Positions 1 to 7,578 of a DNA stretch of 45,201 nucleotides are shown one piece after another; the stretch's first letter is position 1; the number at the start of each line of letters is the position of its first letter. This DNA is from Candidatus Woesearchaeota archaeon. Its GTDB lineage: Archaea; Nanobdellota; Nanobdellia; Woesearchaeales; GW2011-AR4. The DNA lies in assembly GCA_018303685.1 (NCBI GenBank), contig JAGVXS010000058.1:1-45201 (forward strand), in the 5' to 3' direction. Made by a program: the position numbers and the translations under genes. A model generated the notes under the pieces. The model saw only the letters and a list, made by a program, of their open reading frames with translations, did not search any database and was not told where the DNA came from.

Positions 1-384
1 CATCCAATCGTCGAGAAAATCCTGAAGGAAGGCATAGCTTCTGTAAACCTTTCCATGCTTGATGAAAGCGCAAGGAAGAAGATTCTGGGCGATGTTGCTG
101 AAAGGCTATACAAGCAGAGCAAGTTTATCGAGGCCATTGAAATGATGACAAAAGCCAATGACATGGAAAAGCTGGCAAAGCTCGGGGACCTGTTCATGTC
201 GGAGAACAAGGCGGAGTTTGCCGCTTTATGCTTTATACCGACAGGCGACAAGCAAAAGCTTAATGACGCAGCCGTAAAGTGCATACAGCTGAAAAACTAC
301 AGGCTGGCGGCAAAAGCCTATGAAGCTGCTGACAACAGGCAGATGGCTTCTTTCATAATGCAGAATTTTGCCGAGGGCAGATGA
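1..384 (+). CDS. C-terminal part of a helical-repeat protein (5' end outside window)
   Basis: The reading frame is open from base 1, so the gene begins before the window; 127 residues are visible. The sequence is alpha-helical with TPR/clathrin-repeat-like blocks (for example the stretches around AERLYKQSKFIEAIEMM and AAKAYEAADNRQMA), which usually mediate protein-protein contact. No catalytic motif is seen. Its stop codon overlaps the start of the next gene (ATGA), so the two are probably co-transcribed with the protease downstream. The exact family is not recognised. Confidence 0.7.
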   Translation, partial: HPIVEKILKEGIASVNLSMLDESARKKILGDVAERLYKQSKFIEAIEMMTKANDMEKLAKLGDLFMSENKAEFAALCFIPTGDKQKLNDAAVKCIQLKNYRLAAKAYEAADNRQMASFIMQNFAEGR

Positions 385-674
385 TTGTGCAAAAAAGGTG
401 GGGCTTAGGTACAATTTTTAGCCTGATAGTGGTGTATTTTATTTACCTTTACTCAAAGCAGCAAGGATGGAGTTTGCTGGCTTTTATATCAAAATGGTAC
501 CTGATTATTATAGGCGGCTTGATTGCATTGTCTTTGGGGATTATAATCTTGGTGATATTGTTCACGCTGTTCATATTTTTAATTTCAATGCTGAAGCTGC
601 ATTCGTTTAACAGAAAGGCTAAAAAACAGAAAGCCAGGGACTATGTTGATGTTGACTACAAAATAAAGGAATGA
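381..674 (+). CDS. Small membrane protein, two transmembrane segments
   Basis: This 97-residue protein has two hydrophobic spans (about residues 10-25 and 37-70, the latter long enough to be two helices), followed by a basic stretch and an acidic tail ending DYVDVDYKIKE. It overlaps the upstream gene by four bases and is followed after one base by the HtrA-like protease, which suggests translational coupling in a three-gene operon. The family is not recognised. A role in anchoring or assisting the membrane-bound protease is inferred from context only. Confidence 0.6.
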   Translation: MIVQKRWGLGTIFSLIVVYFIYLYSKQQGWSLLAFISKWYLIIIGGLIALSLGIIILVILFTLFIFLISMLKLHSFNRKAKKQKARDYVDVDYKIKE

Positions 675-675
675 G

Positions 676-1620
676 ATGATGGACAAAAAAATCCAGAATA
701 TAATGCTTGTTATACTGCTGGTCCTGATTCCGACCGGAAGCCTTCTTTTTTATTTCAACTACAGCATAAAAATAGCCAAGCAGGATTATGAGGCAAAAAT
801 CTCGGACTTAAGCAAAAAGACAGCTGAAAATCTGCAGGATTTGGGCGTGAGAATAGATGCTCTCGGCGCTAATTTGTCATCTCAAATCGGGTTTGTCGAC
901 GCAAGCCTTCGGAGTTTCAAAAAGCAGAACCAGCAGGAGATAAAAACATTGTCAGATCTCATTGACGAGATTGAGAGGCAAAGCGACATAAGGCTTAGCG
1001 AGCTGAAAAATGAGCTGAAAGACATCAGGATTAAAAGCGCGGATTTCTCGGCAATTGTTGACGATGTTTTGCAGTCGGTTGTAAGCGTTCAAACCAATGT
1101 AGGGCAGGGTTCCGGCGCGATAATTGACGCCAAAGGCTACATAGTCACAAATGTGCATGTCATAAGCGGCGCATCAACGATAAAAGCTTTGACTTATTCC
1201 GGCAAGACATATAATGCGAACACAATTGCCGGCTATGACCCGGATGCAGACATTGCCGTGCTGAAGATAGACGCAACCGGACTAAGCGCACTCGATTTCG
1301 GCGATTCTGGCGAAGTCAAAGTTGGAGAAAAGGTTATTGCAGCCGGAAATCCTGCGGGGCTGGCATTTACTGTCACTGAGGGCATAGTGAGCGCGTTCAG
1401 GCTGGGCTCAAATAACCTGAAGTATATCCAGACAGACGTACCAATAAACCCAGGCAATTCCGGCGGGCCGCTGATTAACACAAAAGGGGAAATTATCGGC
1501 ATAAACAACTTCAAGGTTGGCGGCGATTTTGAGGGCCTGGGATTTGCAATTTCCTCAAATGATGCAAGCAGGATTGCAAGCAAAATCATAAGTGACTATG
1601 AAGCGCAGCAGAATCAATAA
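676..1620 (+). CDS. Membrane-anchored HtrA/DegP-like serine protease without PDZ domain
   Basis: A chymotrypsin-fold serine endopeptidase of the HtrA class (314 aa). An N-terminal signal anchor (residues 7-29) is followed by a coiled-coil-like stalk (about 34-120), then the protease domain. The catalytic triad is visible: His161 in TNVHVISGA, Asp192 in DADIAVLKID and Ser262 in NPGNSGGPL. Typical HtrA proteins carry one or two C-terminal PDZ domains; this one ends directly after the protease fold. It probably acts outside the membrane on misfolded or surface proteins. ATG at 676 or 679 are both possible starts. It closes the operon formed with the two genes upstream. Confidence 0.88.
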   Translation: MMDKKIQNIMLVILLVLIPTGSLLFYFNYSIKIAKQDYEAKISDLSKKTAENLQDLGVRIDALGANLSSQIGFVDASLRSFKKQNQQEIKTLSDLIDEIERQSDIRLSELKNELKDIRIKSADFSAIVDDVLQSVVSVQTNVGQGSGAIIDAKGYIVTNVHVISGASTIKALTYSGKTYNANTIAGYDPDADIAVLKIDATGLSALDFGDSGEVKVGEKVIAAGNPAGLAFTVTEGIVSAFRLGSNNLKYIQTDVPINPGNSGGPLINTKGEIIGINNFKVGGDFEGLGFAISSNDASRIASKIISDYEAQQNQ

Positions 1621-1685
1621 AAATGTAAATTAAATTTTTACAAATCAATAGATTTAAATATCAATTATTCAAGTAAATCAGCAAG

Positions 1686-2129
1686 ATGGCAGGTAAAAAA
1701 GAGGTTATGGCAGATCAATCGCCGCAGTGGTTTTATTTTGCTTCTATTTTAGCCGCATTTTTGTTTACGATGTATATATCTGTTTATTCCACAATCCATT
1801 TCGAAAGCATAAGGTACATGAACATTGTTGTTGTTTTCCTGTTCATAACCCTTGTATCTTTTTTCATCATTTCGGGCGTTTATTTCAGAGTTGAGAAGAT
1901 GGGATATCACGCGCTTGCCCCTTTGGTATTCTTTGCAGGAATCGTGAGCCTTGTGGTTTACGCGTACAAGGCGGCAGACGCGTCCGATATTGTAAGGTAC
2001 TCCATAATTTACACCATATTTGTTATTGGCATCTCATTGTTTGTTTTGCTCCCGAAGAAAAAACTTGCGCTAAAAAAGCCCGCTAATAAAGAGCAAAAAA
2101 TCGTTCAAAAATCTAGATGGCAAGGCTAA
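1686..2129 (+). CDS. Four-helix membrane protein, unknown function
   Basis: A 147-residue protein with about four transmembrane helices (residues 14-34, 43-64, 72-92, 101-121) and a lysine-rich cytoplasmic tail. A TATA-like box (TTTAAATAT, around 1651-1659) lies roughly 30 bases before the ATG, so it starts its own transcription unit. Its end overlaps by 13 bases the start of a 57-residue membrane protein, and MarC follows. The family is not recognised. Confidence 0.6.
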   Translation: MAGKKEVMADQSPQWFYFASILAAFLFTMYISVYSTIHFESIRYMNIVVVFLFITLVSFFIISGVYFRVEKMGYHALAPLVFFAGIVSLVVYAYKAADASDIVRYSIIYTIFVIGISLFVLLPKKKLALKKPANKEQKIVQKSRWQG

Positions 2130-2290
2130 CAAAAAAGGCAGCTGCATACTTGGTTTTGGCAATAATAGGGCTTATATTTGCAGTATACTCAACCAAAGCC
2201 AGGAATTACATATTGCTTGTTGCTGCAATTTTGTTTGCGGCTGTAAGCGCAGACAACATATTTTGCAATTTAAAAAAAATAAGGCATTAA
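2117..2290 (+). CDS. 57-residue membrane protein overlapping its upstream neighbour
   Basis: A short open frame from ATG 2117 to TAA 2290 encodes 57 residues beginning MARLTKKAAAYLVLAIIGL. It has a positively charged start and two hydrophobic spans (about residues 10-24 and 31-45). It starts inside the last 13 bases of the preceding gene in another frame and stops eight bases before the MarC start codon, so it fits tightly into an operon of three membrane-protein genes. No family is recognised. Support is the spacing, the charge pattern and the absence of any other gene in the gap. Confidence 0.55.
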   Translation: MARLTKKAAAYLVLAIIGLIFAVYSTKARNYILLVAAILFAAVSADNIFCNLKKIRH

Positions 2291-2298
2291 AAATCAAA

Positions 2299-2883
2299 AT
2301 GGAAGGGATACTTGAGGCGTTTGTAACCTTGTTTGTCATAATGGACCCTGTCGGGAACCTCCCAATATTCATAAGCCTGACAAAGGGAATGCCTATAAGT
2401 GAGGTAAGAAGGAACGTTGACAGGGCTGTTTTTGTTGCAGGCGTGCTGCTTTTTGTTTTCCTTTTTCTGGGGCTCAGGATATTTGACTTTTTCGGCATAG
2501 ATCTGAACAGCTTCGAGATTGCAGGCGGGATAATCCTGCTGATAATAGGCATTTTGTACGTTTTTGGCGCATCGCTCAATTTCGTGAAGCACCACGGCAG
2601 CGATTTAAGCGTTCCAATCGGGACGCCTTTGCTCACGGGCCCGGGCGTTATAATGACAACGCTGATTTTAGTCAAGGAAAAGGGGACTTTAGTCACTGTA
2701 ATTGCGGCATTTCTTACGCTGACTGCCACATGGGTTCTGCTGATGCACTCCTCAAGGCTTTACAAAATTCTTGGAGAGCACTGGACCAACATCGTATCAA
2801 GAGTCATGGGAATTCTCCTGGCAGCCATTGCAGTAAGGTTCATTGTAAAAGGCATTCTGAATATCGTCTCGCCAGTGGCTTAG
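2299..2883 (+). CDS. marC: MarC/UPF0056 family integral membrane protein
   Basis: MarC-family proteins are six-helix inner-membrane proteins of unclear transport role. The motif near the start (FVTLFVIMDPVGNLPIFISL) and the later GVIMTTLILVKEKG segment are characteristic. The start is placed at ATG 2299, giving 194 residues, because the family begins right at the first helix; an in-frame ATG at 2263 would add 12 charged residues overlapping the small upstream gene. Last gene of the operon starting at 1686. Confidence 0.88.
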   Translation: MEGILEAFVTLFVIMDPVGNLPIFISLTKGMPISEVRRNVDRAVFVAGVLLFVFLFLGLRIFDFFGIDLNSFEIAGGIILLIIGILYVFGASLNFVKHHGSDLSVPIGTPLLTGPGVIMTTLILVKEKGTLVTVIAAFLTLTATWVLLMHSSRLYKILGEHWTNIVSRVMGILLAAIAVRFIVKGILNIVSPVA

Positions 2884-2965
2884 GAATTGCAGCTGCGCAT
2901 TTCCACAGATATTATTGAAATTTTTTAGGGAAAATTTATATAAGCTGGGCTGGTTGTTGGGCTTC

Positions 2966-3059
2966 GGGGCTGTAGTGTAGCTTGGTATCATTGGCCCTTG
3001 GGGCAGCATATAATTGCTCCAAACTGGGTCCGACCGGGGTTCAAATCCTCGCAGCCCCA
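2966..3059 (+). tRNA. tRNA-Pro(GGG) with a 21-nt intron
   Basis: A 7-bp acceptor stem (GGGGCTG 2966-2972 with CAGCCCC 3052-3058), discriminator A at 3059, a T arm with loop TTCAAAT and a D loop AGCTTGGTAT typical of archaeal tRNA-Pro. The anticodon stem pairs GGCCC (2993-2997) with GGGTC (3026-3030). The 28 bases between are 7 loop bases plus a 21-base intron, placed at 3004-3024 (position 37/38), leaving anticodon GGG at 3000-3002. GGGGC and GCTCC can form the helix expected beside the splice sites, though a textbook bulge-helix-bulge is not clear. A TATA box (2935-2943) lies 27 bp before the first tRNA base, so the transcript has little or no 5' leader. Confidence 0.88.
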
Positions 3060-3145
3060 TTTGTATAATTATTAGGTAGAAGAATAAAAAGCAGAATAAT
3101 GTTACGTTTAATCGTTGTTATATTCAATTGTCGGCAGAAATATTA

Positions 3146-3586
3146 TTAGGGAATCGGCTCTGAATCTTTTGCTATGTGTTCAAGACGTGGCTTTGCCAAT
3201 GTTGTATAGTCACTCGTTTTTAAAGCCATCGAACGGTCCAAGCGAGCTGCATTGAAGTAGATTTCGTCATTTTTCAATAGTTCTGGGTCAACAATTAATT
3301 CCATCTCAGGATTAAAAGAGAATGGAAGAATAGTGCCGGCAACACTGCCTGCCAGTCTTTCTGCAATTTCTGGAGTAGCAAAAGATATGTATGTACCATG
3401 GAACAATTCCTTAATAGCGTTTAAATCTATTCTGGCATCGCCTGGTACAACGCCCAAAACGTATTTCGTTATTTTCTTTCCAATCTTCACCATGATAACA
3501 ATACACTTTGCCGCCTGTGAGACTTTGTTGCCACGCATAGGGCTGACAATTTCAGTCCGTCCTTCTGGTGGATGGTCAATCAACAT
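3146..3586 (-). CDS. YbaK/ProX-type aminoacyl-tRNA deacylase domain protein
   Basis: This 146-residue single-domain protein belongs to the YbaK/EbsC/ProX superfamily, which hydrolyses mischarged tRNAs in trans (Cys-, Ala- or Ser-tRNA depending on member). Signatures are HPPEGRTEIVSPMRGN at the start, AAKCIVIMV with a conserved Lys27, VLGVVPGDARIDL, and the LIVDPELL to RLDRSMAL segment. It lies between tRNA-Pro(GGG) and the ProRS gene, which makes editing of tRNA-Pro the natural guess, but substrate specificity cannot be read from sequence. A TATA box on the minus strand (about 3609-3617) is 27 bp before the ATG. Confidence 0.8.
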   Translation of the reverse strand: MLIDHPPEGRTEIVSPMRGNKVSQAAKCIVIMVKIGKKITKYVLGVVPGDARIDLNAIKELFHGTYISFATPEIAERLAGSVAGTILPFSFNPEMELIVDPELLKNDEIYFNAARLDRSMALKTSDYTTLAKPRLEHIAKDSEPIP

Positions 3587-3666
3587 AGTTATAAGAAATT
3601 GGTGTTAATTTATAAATACTTTGTTCCCGAAAAAACTTTAAATGGAGCCAGATAAGTATAGCCATC

Positions 3667-4299
3667 ATGAACAAAAAAGCGCAGTTTTTTCCGTTGAAGG
3701 ACGAGAATCCCAGAAGCAGATTTCCTTTTGTAAATTTTATCTTTATTATAATTAATATTGTTGTATTTGTTTTTTCATTGGCTTCCTTTGAATACTTTAT
3801 TGAAACTTACGGATTTAAGCCTGCACAATTTACTTTTATTACTTTATTCACAAGCATGTTCCTGCACGGAGGCATTGCGCATATTTTCGGCAACATGTGG
3901 TTTTTGCACATATTCGGGGACAATGTCGAGGACAAGTTCGGGCATTTTAAGTATGTGATTTTCTACATTTTAAGCGGGATTGCAGCATCGCTGCTGCACC
4001 TGCTCTTGAATATAGGCTCAAATGTTCCGGCAGTCGGCGCCAGCGGGGCAATAAGCGGCGTTCTGGGGGCTTATGTAATAATGTTCCCTAATGTAAAAGT
4101 TCATGTAATCGGCAGGTTTTACCGTAGCATGGTGTCGGCAAAATTCATGCTTGGAGTCTGGTTTTTGTTCCAGCTGGTGAGCGGCACTTTCTCGCTGTTT
4201 GGGACGCAGAGCGGCATAGCATTCTTTGCCCATATAGGGGGATTTGTTTTTGGAGCTGCTTTTGTGTTTATATACAAGCTTGCATCAAAATCTTTATAA
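3667..4299 (+). CDS. Rhomboid-family intramembrane serine protease
   Basis: A 210-residue polytopic protein with six transmembrane helices. The catalytic dyad is Ser126 in GASGAISG and His189 in FAHIGGFVFG; the oxyanion-side motif HIFGNMWFL (H72, N76) in helix 2 is also intact. Rhomboids cleave transmembrane substrates within the membrane. A TATA-like sequence (CTTTAAATG, about 3637-3645) precedes the start. The promoter of the downstream ProRS gene lies in its last codons. Confidence 0.92.
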   Translation: MNKKAQFFPLKDENPRSRFPFVNFIFIIINIVVFVFSLASFEYFIETYGFKPAQFTFITLFTSMFLHGGIAHIFGNMWFLHIFGDNVEDKFGHFKYVIFYILSGIAASLLHLLLNIGSNVPAVGASGAISGVLGAYVIMFPNVKVHVIGRFYRSMVSAKFMLGVWFLFQLVSGTFSLFGTQSGIAFFAHIGGFVFGAAFVFIYKLASKSL

Positions 4300-4324
4300 A
4301 TCAAATGAAAGCAATTTAACTGGA

Positions 4325-5776
4325 ATGGAAGAAAAACAGGAAGAGCTTGGCTTGACAGTCAAAAAGTCAGAAGACTTCAACGAGTGGTACAACCAGGTAG
4401 TCCTGAAAGCAGACATGATAGACTACAGCCTTGTTTCGGGCTGCATTGTATTCAAGCCTAATTCCTATGCAATATGGGAAAAAGTCCAGATGATTTTTAA
4501 TGACAAGATAAAAAGGTCCGGGCATAAAAACTGCTATTTCCCGATGTTCATACCTGAAAGCCTGCTGAAAAAGGAGGCGGAGCATGTTGAAGGATTCTCG
4601 CCTGAAGTGGCGTGGGTAACGAAAGCAGGCAACTCTGATCTGAATGAAAAGCTTGCAATACGCCCGACTTCTGAAACCATAATGTACGAAAGCTATGCAA
4701 AATGGATTCGCTCATGGAGAGACTTGCCTGTGCTGCTCAACCAGTGGAATTCTGTCGTAAGGTGGGAGTTCAAGCACGCAAAGCCGTTTTTAAGGACGAG
4801 GGAGTTTTTGTGGCAGGAGGGGCATACTGCGCACTCAACAAAAGAAGAGGCAGAAAAGGAGGTTATGCAGCAGCTGTTCGAGTACGCCGACCTGATTGAA
4901 AATTTCATGGCAATTCCTGTCATTGCCGGCAGGAAAACCGACAATGAAAAATTTGCCGGCGCCGAGTACACTACCGCAGTTGAAGCCTTGATGCCCGACG
5001 GCAAGGCGCTACAGATGGGCACTTCGCACATGCTTGGGCAGAATTTTGCAAAAGTATTCGGGATAAAATTCCTTGACAGGGACGAGAAGGAAAAGTTTGC
5101 ATGGCAGACTTCATGGGGCTTAAGCACAAGGACAATAGGCGCTGTTGTAATGGCGCATGGCGACGACAAAGGACTGGTTCTGCCGCCGAGAATTGCCCCA
5201 ACGCAGATTGTCATTGTTCCGATAGTGTTTAAAGACGCCAAGGACATTATCATCTCAAAAGCCAAGGAAATAGCCAAGAAGCTAAAGGCGAAAGGCTACA
5301 GCGTTGAGCTTGACGACAGGGACACTTACACTCCTGGGTGGAAATTCAACGAATGGGAGCTTAAAGGAGTTCCTTTAAGGATAGAGATAGGGCCAAAGGA
5401 TGTTGCAAGCGAACAACTGGTGCTGGTAAGAAGGGACAGCAATGAAAAAATAACAATAAAAATCAAAGATCTGGAAAAAAAGGCAGAACAGATTTTGGAT
5501 GACATACAAAACAGCCTGTTCAGCAAAGCAAAAGAATATTTAACAAAAAATACTGCCGAAGTGCACAATTTCAATGACTTTCTGGGCTCAATAAAAAACA
5601 GGAAGCTGGCCAAGGCTTTATTCTGCGGGCAGTCTGAATGCGAGACAGCAATAAAGGAAAAAGCCGAAGGGGCGACGTGCAGGGTAATCCCGTTCGAGCA
5701 GAAGCCTGCAAAGGGGCACTGCGTGCACTGCGGGAAAGAGGCAAAGTCCTGGGCTGTGTTTGGGAAGGGCTATTAA
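4325..5776 (+). CDS. proS: Prolyl-tRNA synthetase, archaeal/eukaryotic type
   Basis: A class II aminoacyl-tRNA synthetase (483 aa) that charges tRNA-Pro. Motif 2 (residues FLRTREFLWQEGHTAH), the preceding TSETIMYESYAKW segment, and the C-terminal domain with four cysteines ending in the family's terminal Tyr (FGKGY) mark the archaeal form, which lacks the bacterial insertion editing domain. The start is ATG 4325 rather than the longer frame from 4244, since a TATA box (TTTATAAAT, 4293-4301) lies about 28 bp upstream and the longer form would overlap the rhomboid gene. The YbaK-type protein nearby may supply editing in trans. Confidence 0.95.
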   Translation: MEEKQEELGLTVKKSEDFNEWYNQVVLKADMIDYSLVSGCIVFKPNSYAIWEKVQMIFNDKIKRSGHKNCYFPMFIPESLLKKEAEHVEGFSPEVAWVTKAGNSDLNEKLAIRPTSETIMYESYAKWIRSWRDLPVLLNQWNSVVRWEFKHAKPFLRTREFLWQEGHTAHSTKEEAEKEVMQQLFEYADLIENFMAIPVIAGRKTDNEKFAGAEYTTAVEALMPDGKALQMGTSHMLGQNFAKVFGIKFLDRDEKEKFAWQTSWGLSTRTIGAVVMAHGDDKGLVLPPRIAPTQIVIVPIVFKDAKDIIISKAKEIAKKLKAKGYSVELDDRDTYTPGWKFNEWELKGVPLRIEIGPKDVASEQLVLVRRDSNEKITIKIKDLEKKAEQILDDIQNSLFSKAKEYLTKNTAEVHNFNDFLGSIKNRKLAKALFCGQSECETAIKEKAEGATCRVIPFEQKPAKGHCVHCGKEAKSWAVFGKGY

Positions 5777-5836
5777 AGCATCCCAAAAATATTATCAGAT
5801 AATTTTATAAGCAGTTTTGGTTTCTGCTGCCTAAAA

Positions 5837-5877
5837 GAGGTTGAAACTGAAAATCAGCCTCAAATACTTCTTTGAGG
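5837..5877 (+). promoter_or_regulatory. Leader with two mutually exclusive hairpins over the ribosome binding site
   Basis: Three segments compete. GAGGTTGA (5837-5844) pairs with TCAGCCTC (5854-5861), 8 bp with one G-U. CCTCAAA (5858-5864) pairs perfectly with TTTGAGG (5871-5877), which contains the Shine-Dalgarno GAGG nine bases before ATG 5887. The CCTC segment can join only one of them, so forming the first hairpin frees the binding site and forming the second hides it. A TATA-like box (TTTTATAAG, about 5803-5811) would start the RNA near 5830-5838, just before the first arm. Function is inferred from complementarity only. Confidence 0.5.
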
Positions 5878-5886
5878 ATTGGAAAA

Positions 5887-6687
5887 ATGACGCAGTACTT
5901 GGACCAGCTTTATTTTGACAGGGAATCGAAGCAGATGCACTATGTTTTGGGCGCCGCGTACGGATGCGCATCTTACGACTCTTGGCTCGGGATTACATTC
6001 AGGTCCAATAAAAGAAACCTGGTTGAAATAATTAAAGATGAAATCAAGAGCAAGCATATAATTGAGGACAAAAGGCCAAAACACCACTCTTACTGGATTG
6101 AAACAGATAATGCCGACTACATGCGCTACAGGCTTCATGAGCGAGGAGTTGCAGAGGACAAGCATCAAAGAAAATTCCCGAAAAATATCAAAGAGGAATA
6201 TTTAAGCCACTTTGTCAGGGGATTTTTTGATGCAAAAGCCAATGTCAGCAGCAAAGGCGGAAGGACACATATCACCTTTAACTTTAACAACAGGTTCCTG
6301 CTTGGTTTGCACGGGATTCTGGTGAAATATGCAGGAGTCACGCGCAGTAAACCGACAGATGACTATCTAACTTATGGGCACTCGGACTCTTTAAAGATTC
6401 ATGACTTCATTTACAGCGACTGGAAGTACATCAGGAGAAATGGGTTGTACCTGCCGTCAAAAAAGAGGAAGTTCAATTTTGATTACGAGCCCAAAGAGTA
6501 CCCGTCTACAATAAGATATCACAAAAAAATTGAAAGAGCAAAAAAACTATTGCTGAAAGGGCTTCCGCATAAGGAAACTGCCGAGGCAGTCGGCTATTCC
6601 AACGTATTCTCATTCTACAGAGGTTTCAAGAATCTGACTGGAATGACAACGAGGGAATTTCAGGGTAAAAAGCGCGAAAATAAGTAA
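5887..6687 (+). CDS. Degenerate LAGLIDADG-domain protein with C-terminal AraC-type helix-turn-helix
   Basis: This 266-residue protein has two LAGLIDADG-like repeats: YVLGAAYGCASYDSW (19-33) and FVRGFFDAKANV (109-120). In active homing endonucleases each motif ends in a metal-binding acid; here Cys27 and Lys117 take those places, so DNA cleavage is unlikely. Residues 210-258 match the second helix-turn-helix of AraC/XylS regulators (AEAVGYSNVFSFYRGFK, then GMTTREF). The layout recalls WhiA, the bacterial regulator built from a dead LAGLIDADG domain plus HTH, but with a different HTH class. It is probably a DNA-binding regulator. ATG 5887 is preferred over TTG 5872 because of the GAGG at 5874-5877. 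Confidence 0.72.
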   Translation: MTQYLDQLYFDRESKQMHYVLGAAYGCASYDSWLGITFRSNKRNLVEIIKDEIKSKHIIEDKRPKHHSYWIETDNADYMRYRLHERGVAEDKHQRKFPKNIKEEYLSHFVRGFFDAKANVSSKGGRTHITFNFNNRFLLGLHGILVKYAGVTRSKPTDDYLTYGHSDSLKIHDFIYSDWKYIRRNGLYLPSKKRKFNFDYEPKEYPSTIRYHKKIERAKKLLLKGLPHKETAEAVGYSNVFSFYRGFKNLTGMTTREFQGKKRENK

Positions 6688-6697
6688 CTGTATATGC

Positions 6698-7567
6698 CTA
6701 CATTAACCAGCTTGCAATCATCCCGCTCACATCAATCTTTGACATTTTGCTCGGTATTGTATTCGTGGAAACAACTTTTATTCCTGCTTTGTTCAATTTT
6801 TTCAATGCGTCATCAACAAAAATCCCATGAACGCAGATGCAATAAACCTTTTTTGCGCCCAATTTTTTTAGTATATTTGCTGTCTCCAAGATTGTGTGCC
6901 CGGTGCTTATTATGTCATCCACAATTACAGCATTTTTACCTTTTAAATCTATTTTTTTATTTAACTGGACTTTGACATGATAGGAAGAATACCTCTTTTT
7001 CTGGAGTATCCTTGACTCAACTCCGAGCATTTCCGCAACAGCCCTTGCCCATTTGTAGCTTTCCTCGTCAGGCCCTATAATGACGGGATTTTTAATATTT
7101 TTTTTGATATAATCTGCAATCAAAGGGTTTGCAGTCAGTTTTTTCGCCCTTATTTTGAAAATGTTTTCCAGTTTGTTCTTCCTGTGCAAATGAGGGTCCA
7201 TCACATAAACTGCATCAAAATATTTGTCAATCATCCCAGCCATTATTTTCTGGCTTACAGCCTCCCCGCTGTGAAATCTTTTGTCCTGCCTTAAATACGG
7301 GAAGTAAGGCGCCAGCAATACAATTTTTTTGGCGCCCAGCTCTCTTGCAGTCCGGGACGCGAAAACAGCCTCAACAATGCAGTCGCTTATATTTCCGTAA
7401 AAGGACTGGACTAAAACAACGGTTTTGTTTTTTACGCCGGCATCAAGCCTTATGTACAATTCGCCATCCGGGAATTTGCCGGTAATAAGATAGGAATGCT
7501 TTTGCTTTAGCTTTTTAGCTATCCTGTAACTAACGTGCTTTCCATGCGAACAGCCGACAATAATCAT
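6698..7567 (-). CDS. prs: Ribose-phosphate pyrophosphokinase (PRPP synthetase)
   Basis: Makes 5-phosphoribosyl-1-pyrophosphate from ribose 5-phosphate and ATP, feeding nucleotide, histidine and NAD synthesis. The 289-residue protein shows KFPDGELYIR (31-40), the ATP-binding stretch YFPYLRQDKRF (88-98), DPHLH (124-128), and the PRPP-binding loop AVIVDDIISTGHTI (213-226). Length fits archaeal enzymes. It follows the winged-helix gene on the same strand by 11 bases and is probably co-transcribed with it. Confidence 0.93.
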   Translation of the reverse strand: MIIVGCSHGKHVSYRIAKKLKQKHSYLITGKFPDGELYIRLDAGVKNKTVVLVQSFYGNISDCIVEAVFASRTARELGAKKIVLLAPYFPYLRQDKRFHSGEAVSQKIMAGMIDKYFDAVYVMDPHLHRKNKLENIFKIRAKKLTANPLIADYIKKNIKNPVIIGPDEESYKWARAVAEMLGVESRILQKKRYSSYHVKVQLNKKIDLKGKNAVIVDDIISTGHTILETANILKKLGAKKVYCICVHGIFVDDALKKLNKAGIKVVSTNTIPSKMSKIDVSGMIASWLM

Positions 7568-7578
7568 ATCGCCTCTTT

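Noticed and set aside
4244-4324. Longer N-terminus for ProRS
   Set aside because: It overlaps the rhomboid gene and would place the TATA box at 4293 inside the coding region; the family begins near the chosen ATG.
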